Assembly (NCBI RefSeq): GCF_026410385.1
Contig: NZ_JAPMLT010000001.1
Coordinates: 124,001-188,000, forward strand
DNA: 64,000 bases
Origin: Tumebacillus lacus
GTDB taxonomy: Bacteria; Bacillota; Bacilli; Tumebacillales; Tumebacillaceae
Reading direction: 5' to 3'
This document shows, piece by piece, positions 27,806 through 37,313 of this stretch. The position numbers and the translations under genes were made by a program. Position 1 is the stretch's first letter; every line of letters begins with the position of its first letter. The notes under the pieces were generated by a model. That model was not told the origin of the DNA, did no database searches, and saw only the letters and a list, made by a program, of their open reading frames with translations.

Positions 27806-29332
27806 GTGAACCAACAGCTTAAGCAACTGTTTGAGAAACTTACGGGGTACTGGAAGCAACTTGAAAGAAAACAAAAACGAAACTTAATCCTGGTTGCTGT
27901 CTTTTTTCTGGTGACGGTCTCCCTTCTGAGCTGGTTCGCATTTCGACCTAACTATGTCGTCGTGCTGGCAAATCAACCGCCGGAGAGTTTGGGCGTTGTT
28001 CAGCAAAAGCTTGAAGAGCTGAAAATTCCGAACGAAGTCGGCCCGGACTCGATCTCCGTACCGGAGCAATACCAGTACGAAGCCCGCATGGGACTGGCGA
28101 TGGCAGGTCTGCCGCAATCGGGCGCACCGGGTTACTCAGTGTTCGACTCTGCGCAGTTTGGCATGACGGAGCAGGAGTTTAACGTCCGAAACAAGCAAGC
28201 TTTGGAAGGCAACATTCAAAACACGATTGAAACGCTGCAATACGTCAAAGAAGCGCGCGTGAACATCGTGCCGGCCAAAGAAAAACTGTTTGTCTCCGAG
28301 CAGGACCAAAACGCCAAAGCATCCGTCGTGTTGATGGTGGAGCCGGGCAAAGCGCTCACCGCCGATCAGGTACACGGCATCCAACAACTGGTGTCTCACT
28401 CCGTAGCCGGACTGAAAGCAGAAAGCGTCGCCATCGTCGATCAAAACGGCGTGCGACTGGTCGATGAAGCAGGGGAAGTGCTCGTCCAAGGCGGCGGCAA
28501 CAACCCGCAGTTGACCAAACAACAGCAGATCCAGATTCAAGTGGAAAAAGAAACTACTATAAAGATTCGAAACGCTTTGGAGCGTTTAGTCGGTCTTGGC
28601 AACGTCGATGTGATCGTAAATGCGGATGTTGACTTCGACCAGCGCTCTTGGACCGATAAAAAAATGACTCCGATCGCCGGCACGACCGACGGTGCAGTCA
28701 TCTCCGAGCGGAACATCGAAGAGGAGAGCGAAGGGCAAGGGGCAGGCGGTCCTCCGGGTTCGCAATCCACCGATCCGAACGCTCCGAACTATGTGGCACC
28801 TGATGCAGGCGATACCAGCGCCTCCAAAAAAGACAGCACGATCAACCGCGAATGGAACACCTACACAGAAAACGGCGCAAGCGCGCCTTACAAAGTCAAC
28901 GCGTACACCGTTTCGGTTCTGATCAACGACCCGAATCTCTCGGAAAACCGCAAAACGGAGATCAAGCAGTTTGTTTCCACCGCCATCGGTCGCACCAATG
29001 ACGGGGCAGCAGATGACTCGATCACCGTCACCGGAGGACAGTTCCAAGCTCCGGCCAATCCGTTTGAGAATGAAGCGTTCTACACGCAACCGTGGTTCTT
29101 TGGCGCGATGGCAGCGGCGCTTGTGTTGCTGGGCGGCGGTCTGTATGCAGTCTCCCGTCGTCGCAAAAACGCAGCGGTCTTGCCGCAAGAGGATGCTCCT
29201 CGTGTGGTCGAGCAACCAACGATTGTCGAAGAGACAGAAAACCAGAAGATGCGCAAACAACTGGAAAAGCTCGCATCGAACAAGCCGGAAGATTTTGTCA
29301 ACCTGTTGCGTACTTGGTTGGTAGAAGAGTAG
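27806..29332 (+). CDS. fliF: Flagellar MS-ring protein FliF
   Basis: Membrane ring protein of 508 residues. Two membrane helices lie at about 30-50 and 428-450, with the periplasmic-type ring-building motifs between (LEELKIPNEV, RVNIVPAKEKLF, LVSHSVAGLKAESVAIVDQNG). The cytoplasmic C-terminus that binds FliG ends in a conserved charged motif (NLLRTWLVEE). A Gly/Ser/Asp-rich flexible segment near residues 310-345 is variable in the family. GTG start after GGGGTG. Confidence 0.96.
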   Translation: MNQQLKQLFEKLTGYWKQLERKQKRNLILVAVFFLVTVSLLSWFAFRPNYVVVLANQPPESLGVVQQKLEELKIPNEVGPDSISVPEQYQYEARMGLAMAGLPQSGAPGYSVFDSAQFGMTEQEFNVRNKQALEGNIQNTIETLQYVKEARVNIVPAKEKLFVSEQDQNAKASVVLMVEPGKALTADQVHGIQQLVSHSVAGLKAESVAIVDQNGVRLVDEAGEVLVQGGGNNPQLTKQQQIQIQVEKETTIKIRNALERLVGLGNVDVIVNADVDFDQRSWTDKKMTPIAGTTDGAVISERNIEEESEGQGAGGPPGSQSTDPNAPNYVAPDAGDTSASKKDSTINREWNTYTENGASAPYKVNAYTVSVLINDPNLSENRKTEIKQFVSTAIGRTNDGAADDSITVTGGQFQAPANPFENEAFYTQPWFFGAMAAALVLLGGGLYAVSRRRKNAAVLPQEDAPRVVEQPTIVEETENQKMRKQLEKLASNKPEDFVNLLRTWLVEE

Positions 29333-29344
29333 GAGTGACTGCGC

Positions 29345-30355
29345 GTGGCACGCACACAAAAATTGACCGGACGTCAGAAGGCGGCGGTCCTGCTCGTGTC
29401 CTTGGGGCCGGAAATCGCTTCGAAGATCTTCAAGCATCTGCGCGAAGAAGAAATCGAACAGCTGACACTGGAAATCGCCAACGTTCGAAAGATCGAATTT
29501 GAACAGCGCGAAGATATTTTGGAAGAATTTCATCAGATCGTCATGGCACAGGAGTTTATCTCGCAAGGCGGGATCGAGTATGCCAAGGACGTTCTGGAGA
29601 AAGCGCTCGGCCCGCAGAAGGCAGTTGACATCATCAACCGTCTGACCGCGTCGTTGCAGGTTCGACCTTTCGACTTTGCACGCAAGGCAGATCCCAACCA
29701 GATCTTAAACTTCATTCAAAATGAACATCCGCAGACGATTGCACTGGTGCTTTCCTACTTGGAGCCGGTACAGTCGGCGATGATTCTCTCCGCTTTGCCG
29801 CAGGACAGCCAAGCGGAGATCGCGCGTCGCATCGCGACGATGGACCGCACCTCTCCGGAGGTGATCAACCAAGTGGAGCGTGTGCTCGAGAGCAAGCTCT
29901 CGCAGATGTCGCTGCACGACTTTTCCGCCGGTGGCGGTGTCGACGCGATCGTACAGATCCTCAATGGTGTCGACCGCTCGACAGAAAAGACGATCCTCGA
30001 GTCGCTCGAGTTGCAAGACCCGGAGTTGGCCGAGGACATCAAAAAGCGCATGTTCGTCTTCGAGGACATTGTCAACCTCGACAACCGCGCCATCCAGCGC
30101 GTCATCCGCGACGTGGAGACCAGCGACCTCGCACTCTCGCTCAAAGTGTCGAGTGAAGAGGTGCAGGAAGTTATCTTCCGCAATATGTCGAAGCGCATGG
30201 CGGAAACGTTCAAGCAGGACATGGAATTTATGGGTCCGGTCCGACTGCGCGACGTCGAAGAAGCGCAACAACGCATCGTGGGCATCATCCGTCGCCTCGA
30301 AGAGAGCGGCGAGATCGTGATCGCCCGCGGTGGAGGAGACGATATCATTGTCTAA
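29345..30355 (+). CDS. fliG: Flagellar motor switch protein FliG
   Basis: C-ring protein of 336 residues that contacts FliF, FliM and the stator. The N-terminal domain (LTGRQKAAVLLVSLG), the middle EHPQTIALVLSYL motif, and the torque-generating C-terminal domain (FVFEDIVNLDNRAIQRVIRDV with its charged residues) are all visible. GTG start, TAGGAGTG upstream. fliH begins inside its last codons. Confidence 0.97.
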   Translation: MARTQKLTGRQKAAVLLVSLGPEIASKIFKHLREEEIEQLTLEIANVRKIEFEQREDILEEFHQIVMAQEFISQGGIEYAKDVLEKALGPQKAVDIINRLTASLQVRPFDFARKADPNQILNFIQNEHPQTIALVLSYLEPVQSAMILSALPQDSQAEIARRIATMDRTSPEVINQVERVLESKLSQMSLHDFSAGGGVDAIVQILNGVDRSTEKTILESLELQDPELAEDIKKRMFVFEDIVNLDNRAIQRVIRDVETSDLALSLKVSSEEVQEVIFRNMSKRMAETFKQDMEFMGPVRLRDVEEAQQRIVGIIRRLEESGEIVIARGGGDDIIV

Positions 30356-31118
30356 ACTGTTCAAAGCCAGCCGTACGTCGATGACACCTGAAGCGTATCA
30401 GATTCAAGTGACCCGTTTTGTCAAAGACGCGCCGGCTGTGCCGATCGATCCGGAATGGGAGATGGCGCGTCAAGCCGCCTTCCGTGAAGCGGAGGCGATT
30501 CGTCAGCAGGCTCGCGAAGAAGCGGCGCAGCTCGTGGGACAAGCACAAGAGGAAGCGATGAACCTCCTCACCCGCGAGCGCGAGCGCGTCGAATCGATCC
30601 TGTTGACGGAGATCGAAACAGCGAAGGCACAAGGTTATGAAGACGGCCGCCTGGCTGCCGAACAACAGGTCGCCGCGGAGTGGAGCACTCGCTTCGATGA
30701 AGTTGAGCAATTGCATCATCTCGCCGTCGAGGAGCGCCATCGCTATCTCGCCGAGTCGGAACCCATGCTCGTCGAACTGGCGGTCGCGGTCGCCCGCAAG
30801 ATCATTCACCAAGAACTGTCCGTCTCCTCGGAGTGGGTGTCGCAGGTAGTCAGCCGCGCGTTGGAAGAGATTCACGACGCAGGCAAGATCGAAGTGCGCG
30901 TCCACCCGGCCGACTACGAGACGGTACAAGCGCGCCGGGAAGGACTGCGCAAAGAGGTACCGGGTCAGAGTGAACTGTTGATTCTGCCGGATCGCGGCGT
31001 TGACCGGGGCGGATGTGTGGTACAGACTGCCTTTGGCAACGTCGACGCGCGCCTTGACACTCAGTTGGAAGAGGTGAAAAAGGCTCTGCAGGAAGTCGCT
31101 GCCGGGCTGAAGCCATGA
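30348..31118 (+). CDS. fliH: Flagellar export ATPase regulator FliH
   Basis: Protein of 256 residues that binds FliI and the C ring. A long charged coiled coil (residues about 35-130, rich in Glu, Arg and Gln) resembles the b/E-stator subunits of ATP synthases. The C-terminal globular part has [13 protein letters not shown] and the [13 protein letters not shown] helix. TTG 30348 is preferred because GGAGGAG is 10 bases upstream; a GTG 18 bases earlier is the alternative. It overlaps fliG by eight bases and fliI by four. Confidence 0.85.
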   Translation: MSKLFKASRTSMTPEAYQIQVTRFVKDAPAVPIDPEWEMARQAAFREAEAIRQQAREEAAQLVGQAQEEAMNLLTRERERVESILLTEIETAKAQGYEDGRLAAEQQVAAEWSTRFDEVEQLHHLAVEERHRYLAESEPMLVELAVAVARKIIHQELSVSSEWVSQVVSRALEEIHDAGKIEVRVHPADYETVQARREGLRKEVPGQSELLILPDRGVDRGGCVVQTAFGNVDARLDTQLEEVKKALQEVAAGLKP

Positions 31119-32440
31119 CCCAACAAGTGAGACTTGAGCAATACCTGCGCCGTCTAGACCGGACGAGAACGATCCGCGTCAACGGCAAGGTCAGCAAAGT
31201 AATCGGGCTGACGATCGAATCGAAAGGCCCGACGGTCACGCTCGGCGATGTTTGTAAGATCGAACGGGACGAGTCCCATGCGATCCTTGCCGAAGTGGTC
31301 GGATTTCGCGAAAACAACGTGCTGTTGATGCCGTTGGGTGACCTTGGCTCCATCGGTCCCGGCTCTGACGTCGTCGCCACCGGCGGCGAACTGAAAGTCC
31401 CGGTCGGACCGCATCTGCTCGGGCGCGTTCTCGATGGACTCGGCAACCCGATTGACGGTAAAGGACCGCTGCTCTCGCCGGAACACTATCCGGCGACGCA
31501 ATCGCCGCCCAACCCCTTGACCCGCAAGCGCATCTCTGAGCCGCTCTCGGTCGGCGTTCGCGCCATCGACGGTCTGCTCACAGTCGGTCGTGGACAGCGC
31601 ATCGGTCTGTTTGCCGGTTCCGGGGTAGGCAAAAGTACCCTGCTGGGCATGATGGCTCGCAACACATCGGCCGATATCAACGTGATCGCGCTGATCGGTG
31701 AGCGTGGGCGGGAAGTGCGCGAGTTTATCGAGAAGGATCTCGGCCCCGAAGGTTTGGCCCGCTCGGTGCTCATTGTCGCCACCTCCGATCAACCGCCGCT
31801 CGTCCGTCTCAAAGGCGCACAGGTCGCCACTTCAATCGCTGAATATTTCCGCGATCAGGGACAGGATGTCGTGTTGATGATGGACTCGGTCACCCGCTTT
31901 GCGATGGCGCAGCGGGAAGTGGGCCTCGCCGTCGGTGAACCGCCGACGACTCGCGGGTACACACCGTCCGTCTTTGCGATGCTGCCGCGGTTGCTGGAGC
32001 GGGCGGGGACGGGGATGCAAGGGACGATCACCGCGTTTTACACCGTGCTGGTCGACGGCGACGACATGAACGAGCCGATTGCCGATGCCGTGCGCGGGAT
32101 CTTGGACGGTCACATCGTGCTCTCCCGCCAGTTAGCGAATCGAGGTCATTTTCCGGCTATCGACGTGCTGGCCAGCGTCTCCCGCGTGATGAGCGACCTC
32201 GTCGCACCGGAACACGGCAAAGCGGCGAACACGCTGAAAAAACTGTCCTCGATCTACAAGGACGCAGAAGACCTGATCAACATCGGGGCGTATCAGCGAG
32301 GAAATAACTTCCAGATTGACCGCGCCATCCAATATGCGTCCAAAGTGGAGCAGTTCACCGCTCAGGGCACGCATGAGCGCTCCGATCTGGCGAGTGCCAC
32401 GCAGACGCTCATCGAGACGTTCGGAGGGGTAGACGTATGA
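31115..32440 (+). CDS. fliI: Flagellar export ATPase FliI
   Basis: F1-beta-like ATPase of 441 residues that energises substrate release for export. Walker A is AGSGVGKS at 167-174; [15 protein letters not shown] and [19 protein letters not shown] are family signatures. Its ATG overlaps the fliH stop, and its stop overlaps the fliJ start, so FliH-FliI-FliJ are translationally coupled, in line with their shared complex. Confidence 0.97.
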   Translation: MTQQVRLEQYLRRLDRTRTIRVNGKVSKVIGLTIESKGPTVTLGDVCKIERDESHAILAEVVGFRENNVLLMPLGDLGSIGPGSDVVATGGELKVPVGPHLLGRVLDGLGNPIDGKGPLLSPEHYPATQSPPNPLTRKRISEPLSVGVRAIDGLLTVGRGQRIGLFAGSGVGKSTLLGMMARNTSADINVIALIGERGREVREFIEKDLGPEGLARSVLIVATSDQPPLVRLKGAQVATSIAEYFRDQGQDVVLMMDSVTRFAMAQREVGLAVGEPPTTRGYTPSVFAMLPRLLERAGTGMQGTITAFYTVLVDGDDMNEPIADAVRGILDGHIVLSRQLANRGHFPAIDVLASVSRVMSDLVAPEHGKAANTLKKLSSIYKDAEDLINIGAYQRGNNFQIDRAIQYASKVEQFTAQGTHERSDLASATQTLIETFGGVDV

Positions 32441-32880
32441 CGATTCGATTGTCCTCCTTGCGCAAGATCACCGATATCAAAGGCCGGATGACACAGCAGG
32501 CGACCCTGCACTACAGCGAGTCGTTGCGTGACTTGGAAGCAGAGCAGGCTCGGTTGCGCGAGATCCAAGCGCAGCACGAAGGCGACGTCGGTGAGTTTTT
32601 CGACATGACGAGCCGCTCGGTTTCTGCTCAAGACCTCCATGCGTGGACGCTCTTTTTCAAATCGCAACGAGCACAGATCGAACACCAGCACAAAGCGGTG
32701 CAAAAGCAAGAAAAGGTGTGCCATGAACGCAGAGAAGCGCTAAACGAACGCTATCTGGATGAGAAAAAGTGGTCGCGCCTTTCGGAACGCCGCGTGTTGG
32801 AGCATCGTCAGCTCATGGAGAAATTGAGCCAGGACGCGCTGGACGAGATCGCTGTGTCCGGCCGACACACGAGGGGGTGA
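32437..32880 (+). CDS. fliJ: Flagellar export chaperone FliJ
   Basis: Coiled-coil protein of 147 residues, almost entirely charged helix, matching FliJ in size and position. It acts like the central stalk of the FliHI ATPase and escorts export substrates. GGAGGGG lies eight bases before the ATG. Sequence conservation in FliJ is low, so the call rests mainly on position and coiled coil. Confidence 0.88.
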   Translation: MTIRLSSLRKITDIKGRMTQQATLHYSESLRDLEAEQARLREIQAQHEGDVGEFFDMTSRSVSAQDLHAWTLFFKSQRAQIEHQHKAVQKQEKVCHERREALNERYLDEKKWSRLSERRVLEHRQLMEKLSQDALDEIAVSGRHTRG

Positions 32881-32889
32881 GGTAGGATC

Positions 32890-33483
32890 ATGGAAGCGGA
32901 AACTCACCGCTACGGAAAGTTGGAATGGCTGTTTTACATCGTGGTTCTGCCGCTGCTGTTCACCGCGCTGTTGTCCGGTATCATCCTCCAATTCTTAGGG
33001 GTGGATGTGACGGGGAAGATTGCGTCGGGTGCCAAGCAGATCCCGGGCGTTTCTTATCTGTTCCCTTCTGAGGAACAGGCGATGCCTGTGACGGCCGAGG
33101 CAGAAGAGCAACAGAAACAAGAGTTGAACGATCAAATGCAAGCGTTGGAATCTGAAAACAAACAGTTGGAGGAAGATCTGACGAAGAAAAATGCGGAGAT
33201 CGACCGCTTGAAGAAGCAGGTCGATTCGCTGAAGAAAGCCAAAGAGGGCGATCCAGGAGCAGGCGCATCCGCTACTTCGGTGGAACCGAAAACGGTGGAC
33301 CCGCTGACCGAACAGGCCAACGTGTACGCAGAAATGTCCTCTTCGAAGGCGGCAGCGATCATGGTCGAGCTGTCCGCTTCGGAAGCAAAGCGCATCTTGG
33401 ACAAGATGAACAGCGAACAAAAAGCTTCGATTCTGGAAAAGATGGAGCCCGCCATTGCCGCTCAGATTTTGGCAGCGAAATAA
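32890..33483 (+). CDS. ylxF: YlxF/MotE-like membrane protein of the flagellar operon
   Basis: Protein of 197 residues with one membrane helix (residues about 14-36, LFYIVVLPLLFTALLSGIIL), a coiled coil (about 70-120, EQQKQELNDQMQALESENKQ), and a C-terminal MgtE_N-like helical domain with SSSKAAAIMVELSASEAKRI and EKMEPAIAAQILA. This is the layout of B. subtilis YlxF and of MotE-type proteins. It precedes fliK as in Bacillus. Exact role unknown; a part in stator or hook assembly is inferred. Confidence 0.82.
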   Translation: MEAETHRYGKLEWLFYIVVLPLLFTALLSGIILQFLGVDVTGKIASGAKQIPGVSYLFPSEEQAMPVTAEAEEQQKQELNDQMQALESENKQLEEDLTKKNAEIDRLKKQVDSLKKAKEGDPGAGASATSVEPKTVDPLTEQANVYAEMSSSKAAAIMVELSASEAKRILDKMNSEQKASILEKMEPAIAAQILAAK

Positions 33484-33509
33484 CGTTGTTGAGAGGAGGT
33501 GAAACAGAT

Positions 33510-34817
33510 ATGGACATGATGACGCTGAGTAATGCACTTGTCGGCACAACGAACGCCGCTCTGCCCACTGCAAAAGGGGGCGCCGGATCGATGACGGTCG
33601 ACGGCAACGGCAATCCGTTTTCCGCACTCCTGCAAGCGCTCGGTTTGTCACTGGGTACCCAGGGAGACGCAGGACAAAAGAGTCCTTCGGGACTTCTGGA
33701 AATGCTGACGGCACTCTCCGGAAGCCTCTCGCCGCTGACAGTCAACCAAACGGGTCAACAAGGATCGGCGACGCCGACTTCTGACGGACTGATTGAAGTG
33801 ATGATCGGTGAGCAAAAACTCACCCTCGATCTGAAAGATCTTCCGTTCAGCCATGAGGACATGGCTTTGTTGTTACAGCAATTCGGACTGGCTCCGGCCC
33901 TTGTGACCGTACTTTTGGAAAATCCAAAAGGGAAACTTTCGCTCACGCTACAGGACAACCCGGAACTTGGTCTGGAACTGAAAAGCGCCTTGACCCAGAT
34001 GGTGCAGTCGATGGCCGATCAACCGTCGATCCTCCTCGCAGCAAACGAGAAAGTGGCAGCCTTGATGAAGGAGATCTTCGCTCAACTGAAAGTCGCGCAG
34101 CCGCAGACCAACGCGGCAGCAGGTGAACCGACGGCAGAGGTCGCGCCGCAATCGTCAGCCGCATTCGGAAAGCTCCAAGCGACGCTCTCCACGCACACGG
34201 TTCGCGCAGTTGTCACGATGGCTGAAAGCGGGTCGTCCGATCAACTGTCGAATGGACAGTCCGCCGCACAGTCTGCTGCGGCTGGCATCGGGGCACAACC
34301 GCATTTGGTCACTCGCACGATCGTTGGCGAACCTGCCGTCGTGACGATGCAAGGAGACCAGTTGGCAGCAGAATTGCCCGATATGATTATCAAGCGCGCT
34401 TCGCTTCTTGAAGCGCCGGGACGTCACGAGTTCCGCATCATTCTTGAACCGGCAGGCCTCGGTGAGATCGAAGTGATCGTGCAAAAGATCGGTGATCGCA
34501 TCTCGTTGCAGATCGCTGCCGAAAACACGGCTTCCAGAGCACTGATCGACGCCGGCCTCCAGAGCTTGCGCGCGCAGTTCCAAGCGCAAGGGATCCAATA
34601 TGACCGCATCGACGTCACCGCCCAGAGCGGGAACGGTCAAAACGATGCGAACTCCGGCCTCCCGCAAGAGCGCGGCGGCCAGCAACAAGGTCAATCCGGT
34701 CATTCGTCGGGACGCCCCGGCGGGGACTCAGCAGCCTTTAGCCTCGATGGCTTGGAAGCTGCAGACACAGCTCTGGAAGAAGCGACACCGGCTGACGGGC
34801 TCGATGTGACAGCTTAA
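33510..34817 (+). CDS. fliK: Flagellar hook-length control protein FliK
   Basis: Protein of 435 residues. The C-terminal Flg_hook domain is clear at residues about 300-375 (APGRHEFRIILEPAGLGEIE, then LQSLRAQFQAQGIQ), which switches export specificity when the hook is complete. The N-terminal two thirds are low-complexity, rich in Ala, Gln, Leu and Gly as expected for the ruler part, and the tail after 380 is Gly/Gln/Ser-rich. ATG 33510 is chosen for GAGAGGAGGTG upstream. Confidence 0.9.
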   Translation: MDMMTLSNALVGTTNAALPTAKGGAGSMTVDGNGNPFSALLQALGLSLGTQGDAGQKSPSGLLEMLTALSGSLSPLTVNQTGQQGSATPTSDGLIEVMIGEQKLTLDLKDLPFSHEDMALLLQQFGLAPALVTVLLENPKGKLSLTLQDNPELGLELKSALTQMVQSMADQPSILLAANEKVAALMKEIFAQLKVAQPQTNAAAGEPTAEVAPQSSAAFGKLQATLSTHTVRAVVTMAESGSSDQLSNGQSAAQSAAAGIGAQPHLVTRTIVGEPAVVTMQGDQLAAELPDMIIKRASLLEAPGRHEFRIILEPAGLGEIEVIVQKIGDRISLQIAAENTASRALIDAGLQSLRAQFQAQGIQYDRIDVTAQSGNGQNDANSGLPQERGGQQQGQSGHSSGRPGGDSAAFSLDGLEAADTALEEATPADGLDVTA

Positions 34818-34843
34818 GACGGCTACCCTAGGAGGGCAATGGA

Positions 34844-35290
34844 ATGGCGGACAATGTTTCACTCAATCCCAATCTCTACTCACGCAACGTAACTTCCTCT
34901 GGCAAACGCGAGTTGGACAAAGATGCGTTCATGAAAATTCTTGTCACCCAACTCCAGCACCAAGACCCTTCGCAGCCGATGAACGACCGCGAGTTCATCT
35001 CGCAGATGGCGCAGTTTTCTTCGCTGGAGCAGATGAACAAAGTGGCGGCGTCGAATGAACAATTGTTCCGGCTTGGCGCAATGCAACTTGGCGCACAGAT
35101 GCTCGGCACCACCGTCACGTGGCGTGACGACAAAGGCGCGGAGAAGTCGGGTGCTGTCAGTGGCATCAAAACGCAAAACGGCTCTGTCATGGTGCAAGTG
35201 GGCGATCAATTGATCGACCTGTCCGCTGTTGAACAGATCAAGCCGCAACAGCCGCAAGCCGCGCAGTCAGAAGAGCCTTCTGCTGTGTAA
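34844..35290 (+). CDS. flgD: Flagellar hook cap protein FlgD
   Basis: Hook-capping scaffold of 148 residues. KDAFMKILVTQLQHQDPSQP and the following EFISQMAQFSSLEQM are the family signature. A Tudor-like C-terminal part (VTWRDDKGAEKSGAVSGI) follows. It is short, like Bacillus FlgD, lacking the larger proteobacterial C-terminal domain. AGGAGGG precedes the ATG. Confidence 0.95.
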   Translation: MADNVSLNPNLYSRNVTSSGKRELDKDAFMKILVTQLQHQDPSQPMNDREFISQMAQFSSLEQMNKVAASNEQLFRLGAMQLGAQMLGTTVTWRDDKGAEKSGAVSGIKTQNGSVMVQVGDQLIDLSAVEQIKPQQPQAAQSEEPSAV

Positions 35291-35316
35291 GATCATTTCT
35301 TCCAGGGGGTGAAGAC

Positions 35317-35712
35317 GTGAGCCAGGATCATTTTTTGCGTCCTGTATCGCTTCCGGTCTCGCCTCCGAACGGCCTCGCTCTGAAGAAGGGCGGTTTGTCT
35401 GGAACTCCCCCTGTCTCTTTTCAGGACGAACTGAACAAAGCTTTGCAATCGCAGGCTCAGGTCGTCACTTTCTCCGCCCATGCGATGGAGAGATTGCGCA
35501 GCCGCAACATTCGCTTGACGCAAGACGATCTTGTGCGTCTTGGCAACGCCGTGGATAAAGCGGCGGCCAAAGGGGGACGCGAGTCTCTGGTGGTTTACAA
35601 GGACACCGCTTATGTCATCAGCATTAAAAACCGGACGGTGATCACAGCGGTCGACACAGCTCACATGAAAGATCATGTGTTCACGCAGATCGACAGCGCC
35701 GTCTTTGCCTGA
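35317..35712 (+). CDS. Flagellar operon protein, TIGR02530 type
   Basis: Protein of 131 residues. The segment VVTFSAHAMERLRSRNIRLT, then VDKAAAKGGRESLVVYKDTAYVIS as a continuation, is the conserved core of this family, found beside flgD in many Firmicutes and spirochaetes. No membrane helix or Cys. GTG start after GGGGGTGAAG. Function unestablished; its constant place next to hook genes suggests a hook-assembly aid. Confidence 0.8.
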   Translation: MSQDHFLRPVSLPVSPPNGLALKKGGLSGTPPVSFQDELNKALQSQAQVVTFSAHAMERLRSRNIRLTQDDLVRLGNAVDKAAAKGGRESLVVYKDTAYVISIKNRTVITAVDTAHMKDHVFTQIDSAVFA

Positions 35713-35721
35713 ATCAATCAA

Positions 35722-35774
35722 AGAGCCGGACCATTCAATGGAAGCTCTGAGCCGCCGAATGACAGACGCGGCTC
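35722..35774 (+). promoter_or_regulatory. Tandem hairpins before the hook gene
   Basis: First hairpin: AGAGC (35722-35726) with GCTCT (35744-35748) and inner CCATT/AATGG. Second: GAGCCG (35749-35754) with CGGCTC (35769-35774). They fill the 87-base gap, the largest in the operon, just before the hook ribosome binding site. They may protect or process the RNA to raise hook protein output. No T run follows, so they are not a normal terminator. Confidence 0.45.
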
Positions 35775-35799
35775 CACAATTTGAGGAGGTAGCAGACAC

Positions 35800-36609
35800 A
35801 TGTTGCGTTCGCTTTATTCGGGTATTTCCGGGATGAAAGGGTTCCAAACCAAGCTCGATGTCATCGGTAACAACATTTCCAACGTCAACACCGCCGGCTT
35901 CAAATCCGGTCGCGTGATGTTCAAAGACGTGATGAGCCAAACGCTCCAAGGCGCAGGCGCGGGCAATGACAACTACGGCGGCGTCAACGCCAAGCAAATC
36001 GGCCTTGGCTCCACGATCTCGGCGATCGACACCGTCATGACCGACGGTTCGACCCAGACCACCGGCCGTCCGCTCGACTTTGCCATCCAAGGAAACGGCT
36101 TCTTCACCGTCGAAAACGGCGGCGGCGAGCGTTACTACACCCGTCAAGGCAATTTCTACTTTGACGCAAACGGCTTCCTTGTGAACAGCGATGGCTGGTT
36201 TGTCCTCGGCGCTGACGAAGGTCAGATCCAGATCGACGACATGAGTGCGGTTCAGTCGTTCTCCTTTGACACCAAAGGCATTCTGACGGTCGTCACCGCA
36301 GATGGCGAAGAACAACTCGGGCCGATCGGTCTGACCAAGTTTGCCAACCCGTCCGGTCTGGAGAAGGTCGGAGGCAGCCTGTTCAAGACATCTCCGAACG
36401 CCAACCCTGGAGACCCGGAGATCGGGGAGCCGGGCGATCCGGACCTTGGCATCGGCATGCTGATGGTCGGGGCGGTGGAGATGTCCAACGTCGACCTGAC
36501 GAACGAATTTGCCGAGATGATCGTCGCACAGCGCGGTTTCCAAGCGAACTCCCGCACGATCACCACCTCGGATGAAATTCTCCAAGAGGTTGTCAACCTG
36601 AAGCGCTAA
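35800..36609 (+). CDS. flgE: Flagellar hook protein, FlgE/FlgG family
   Basis: Axial protein of 269 residues. The N-terminal LYSGISGMKGFQTKLDVIGN and C-terminal EFAEMIVAQRGFQANSRTIT motifs form the D0 coiled coil; FAIQGNGFFTVENGGGERYYTR is the FlgEFG core. Length and position match the B. subtilis hook gene (264 residues, once called flgG). An odd acidic, repeat-like insertion lies near residues 200-215 (PGDPEIGEPGDPDLG). TTGAGGAGG precedes the ATG. Distal rod FlgG is the alternative name. Confidence 0.9.
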   Translation: MLRSLYSGISGMKGFQTKLDVIGNNISNVNTAGFKSGRVMFKDVMSQTLQGAGAGNDNYGGVNAKQIGLGSTISAIDTVMTDGSTQTTGRPLDFAIQGNGFFTVENGGGERYYTRQGNFYFDANGFLVNSDGWFVLGADEGQIQIDDMSAVQSFSFDTKGILTVVTADGEEQLGPIGLTKFANPSGLEKVGGSLFKTSPNANPGDPEIGEPGDPDLGIGMLMVGAVEMSNVDLTNEFAEMIVAQRGFQANSRTITTSDEILQEVVNLKR

Positions 36610-36628
36610 TCTATCGTGAGGTGATGGC

Positions 36629-36859
36629 ATGATTCGGGTCACCAAGTTTAACCGATCCGTATTCTACTTGAACGCCACGCTGATCGAGACGGTGGAATCG
36701 ACTCCCGACACCGTGGTCACTTTGACTACGGGTCGGAAGTTCATCGTCTTGGATTCGATCGAGGATGTTCTCAAACAGGTGGAATTGTACTATCGAAGCA
36801 TAGGGCTGGTTGGAGTACAAATCCAGCAGAAGGCGGAGGGTTCTGATGTTTCGGAATAA
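36629..36859 (+). CDS. swrD: FlbD/SwrD family motility protein
   Basis: Small protein of 76 residues with the family core VTKFNRSVFYLNATLIETVE and a conserved GRKFIVLDSIEDVLKQV. In B. subtilis SwrD (YlzI), encoded at the same place, raises flagellar motor power. GTGAGGTG lies seven bases before the ATG. Its end overlaps the start of fliL by 14 bases. Confidence 0.9.
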   Translation: MIRVTKFNRSVFYLNATLIETVESTPDTVVTLTTGRKFIVLDSIEDVLKQVELYYRSIGLVGVQIQQKAEGSDVSE

Positions 36860-37283
36860 ATTATTCAACATCGCACTGATACTCATTGTGGCAATCGCCC
36901 TGTTGGGCATTGTCGGGGTCGTCGCGTACAAGACGATGCTCGCCCCGACGGCAGAAGGGGAAGTGGAACTCCCGTCGCCGAAAGAAATGCTGGAAAGCCA
37001 GATGGATCTTGGCAAGATGACCACCAATCTGGCAGGAAACGGATTGATTCAAGCGAATTTCTCCGTACAGGGCGACAGCAAAGACGCGAAGAAGGAACTG
37101 GAAGAGCGCAAACTTCAAGTCAAAGACATCATCAACGCCGTCCTGCACAACACCACCACGGCCGACGTCTCCAAAGCAGACGGCCTCGCCAAACTCAAGG
37201 TGCGCCTGGTGGACGAATTGAACAAAGTGATGACCGAGGGCAAAGTCACAAACGTGTACATCTCCGACATCGTGGTTCAATAG
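36846..37283 (+). CDS. fliL: Flagellar basal body-associated protein FliL
   Basis: Membrane protein of 145 residues: short cytoplasmic start, one helix (residues about 8-30, IALILIVAIALLGIVGVV), and an extracytoplasmic domain ending VYISDIVVQ as in other FliL proteins. It surrounds and stabilises the stator. ATG 36846 has GGAGGG seven bases upstream; an upstream GTG/ATG frame inside swrD lacks such a site. Confidence 0.9.
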   Translation: MFRNKLFNIALILIVAIALLGIVGVVAYKTMLAPTAEGEVELPSPKEMLESQMDLGKMTTNLAGNGLIQANFSVQGDSKDAKKELEERKLQVKDIINAVLHNTTTADVSKADGLAKLKVRLVDELNKVMTEGKVTNVYISDIVVQ

Positions 37284-37313
37284 GACACTTCTTGGATAAG
37301 GAGGTGATGACTG

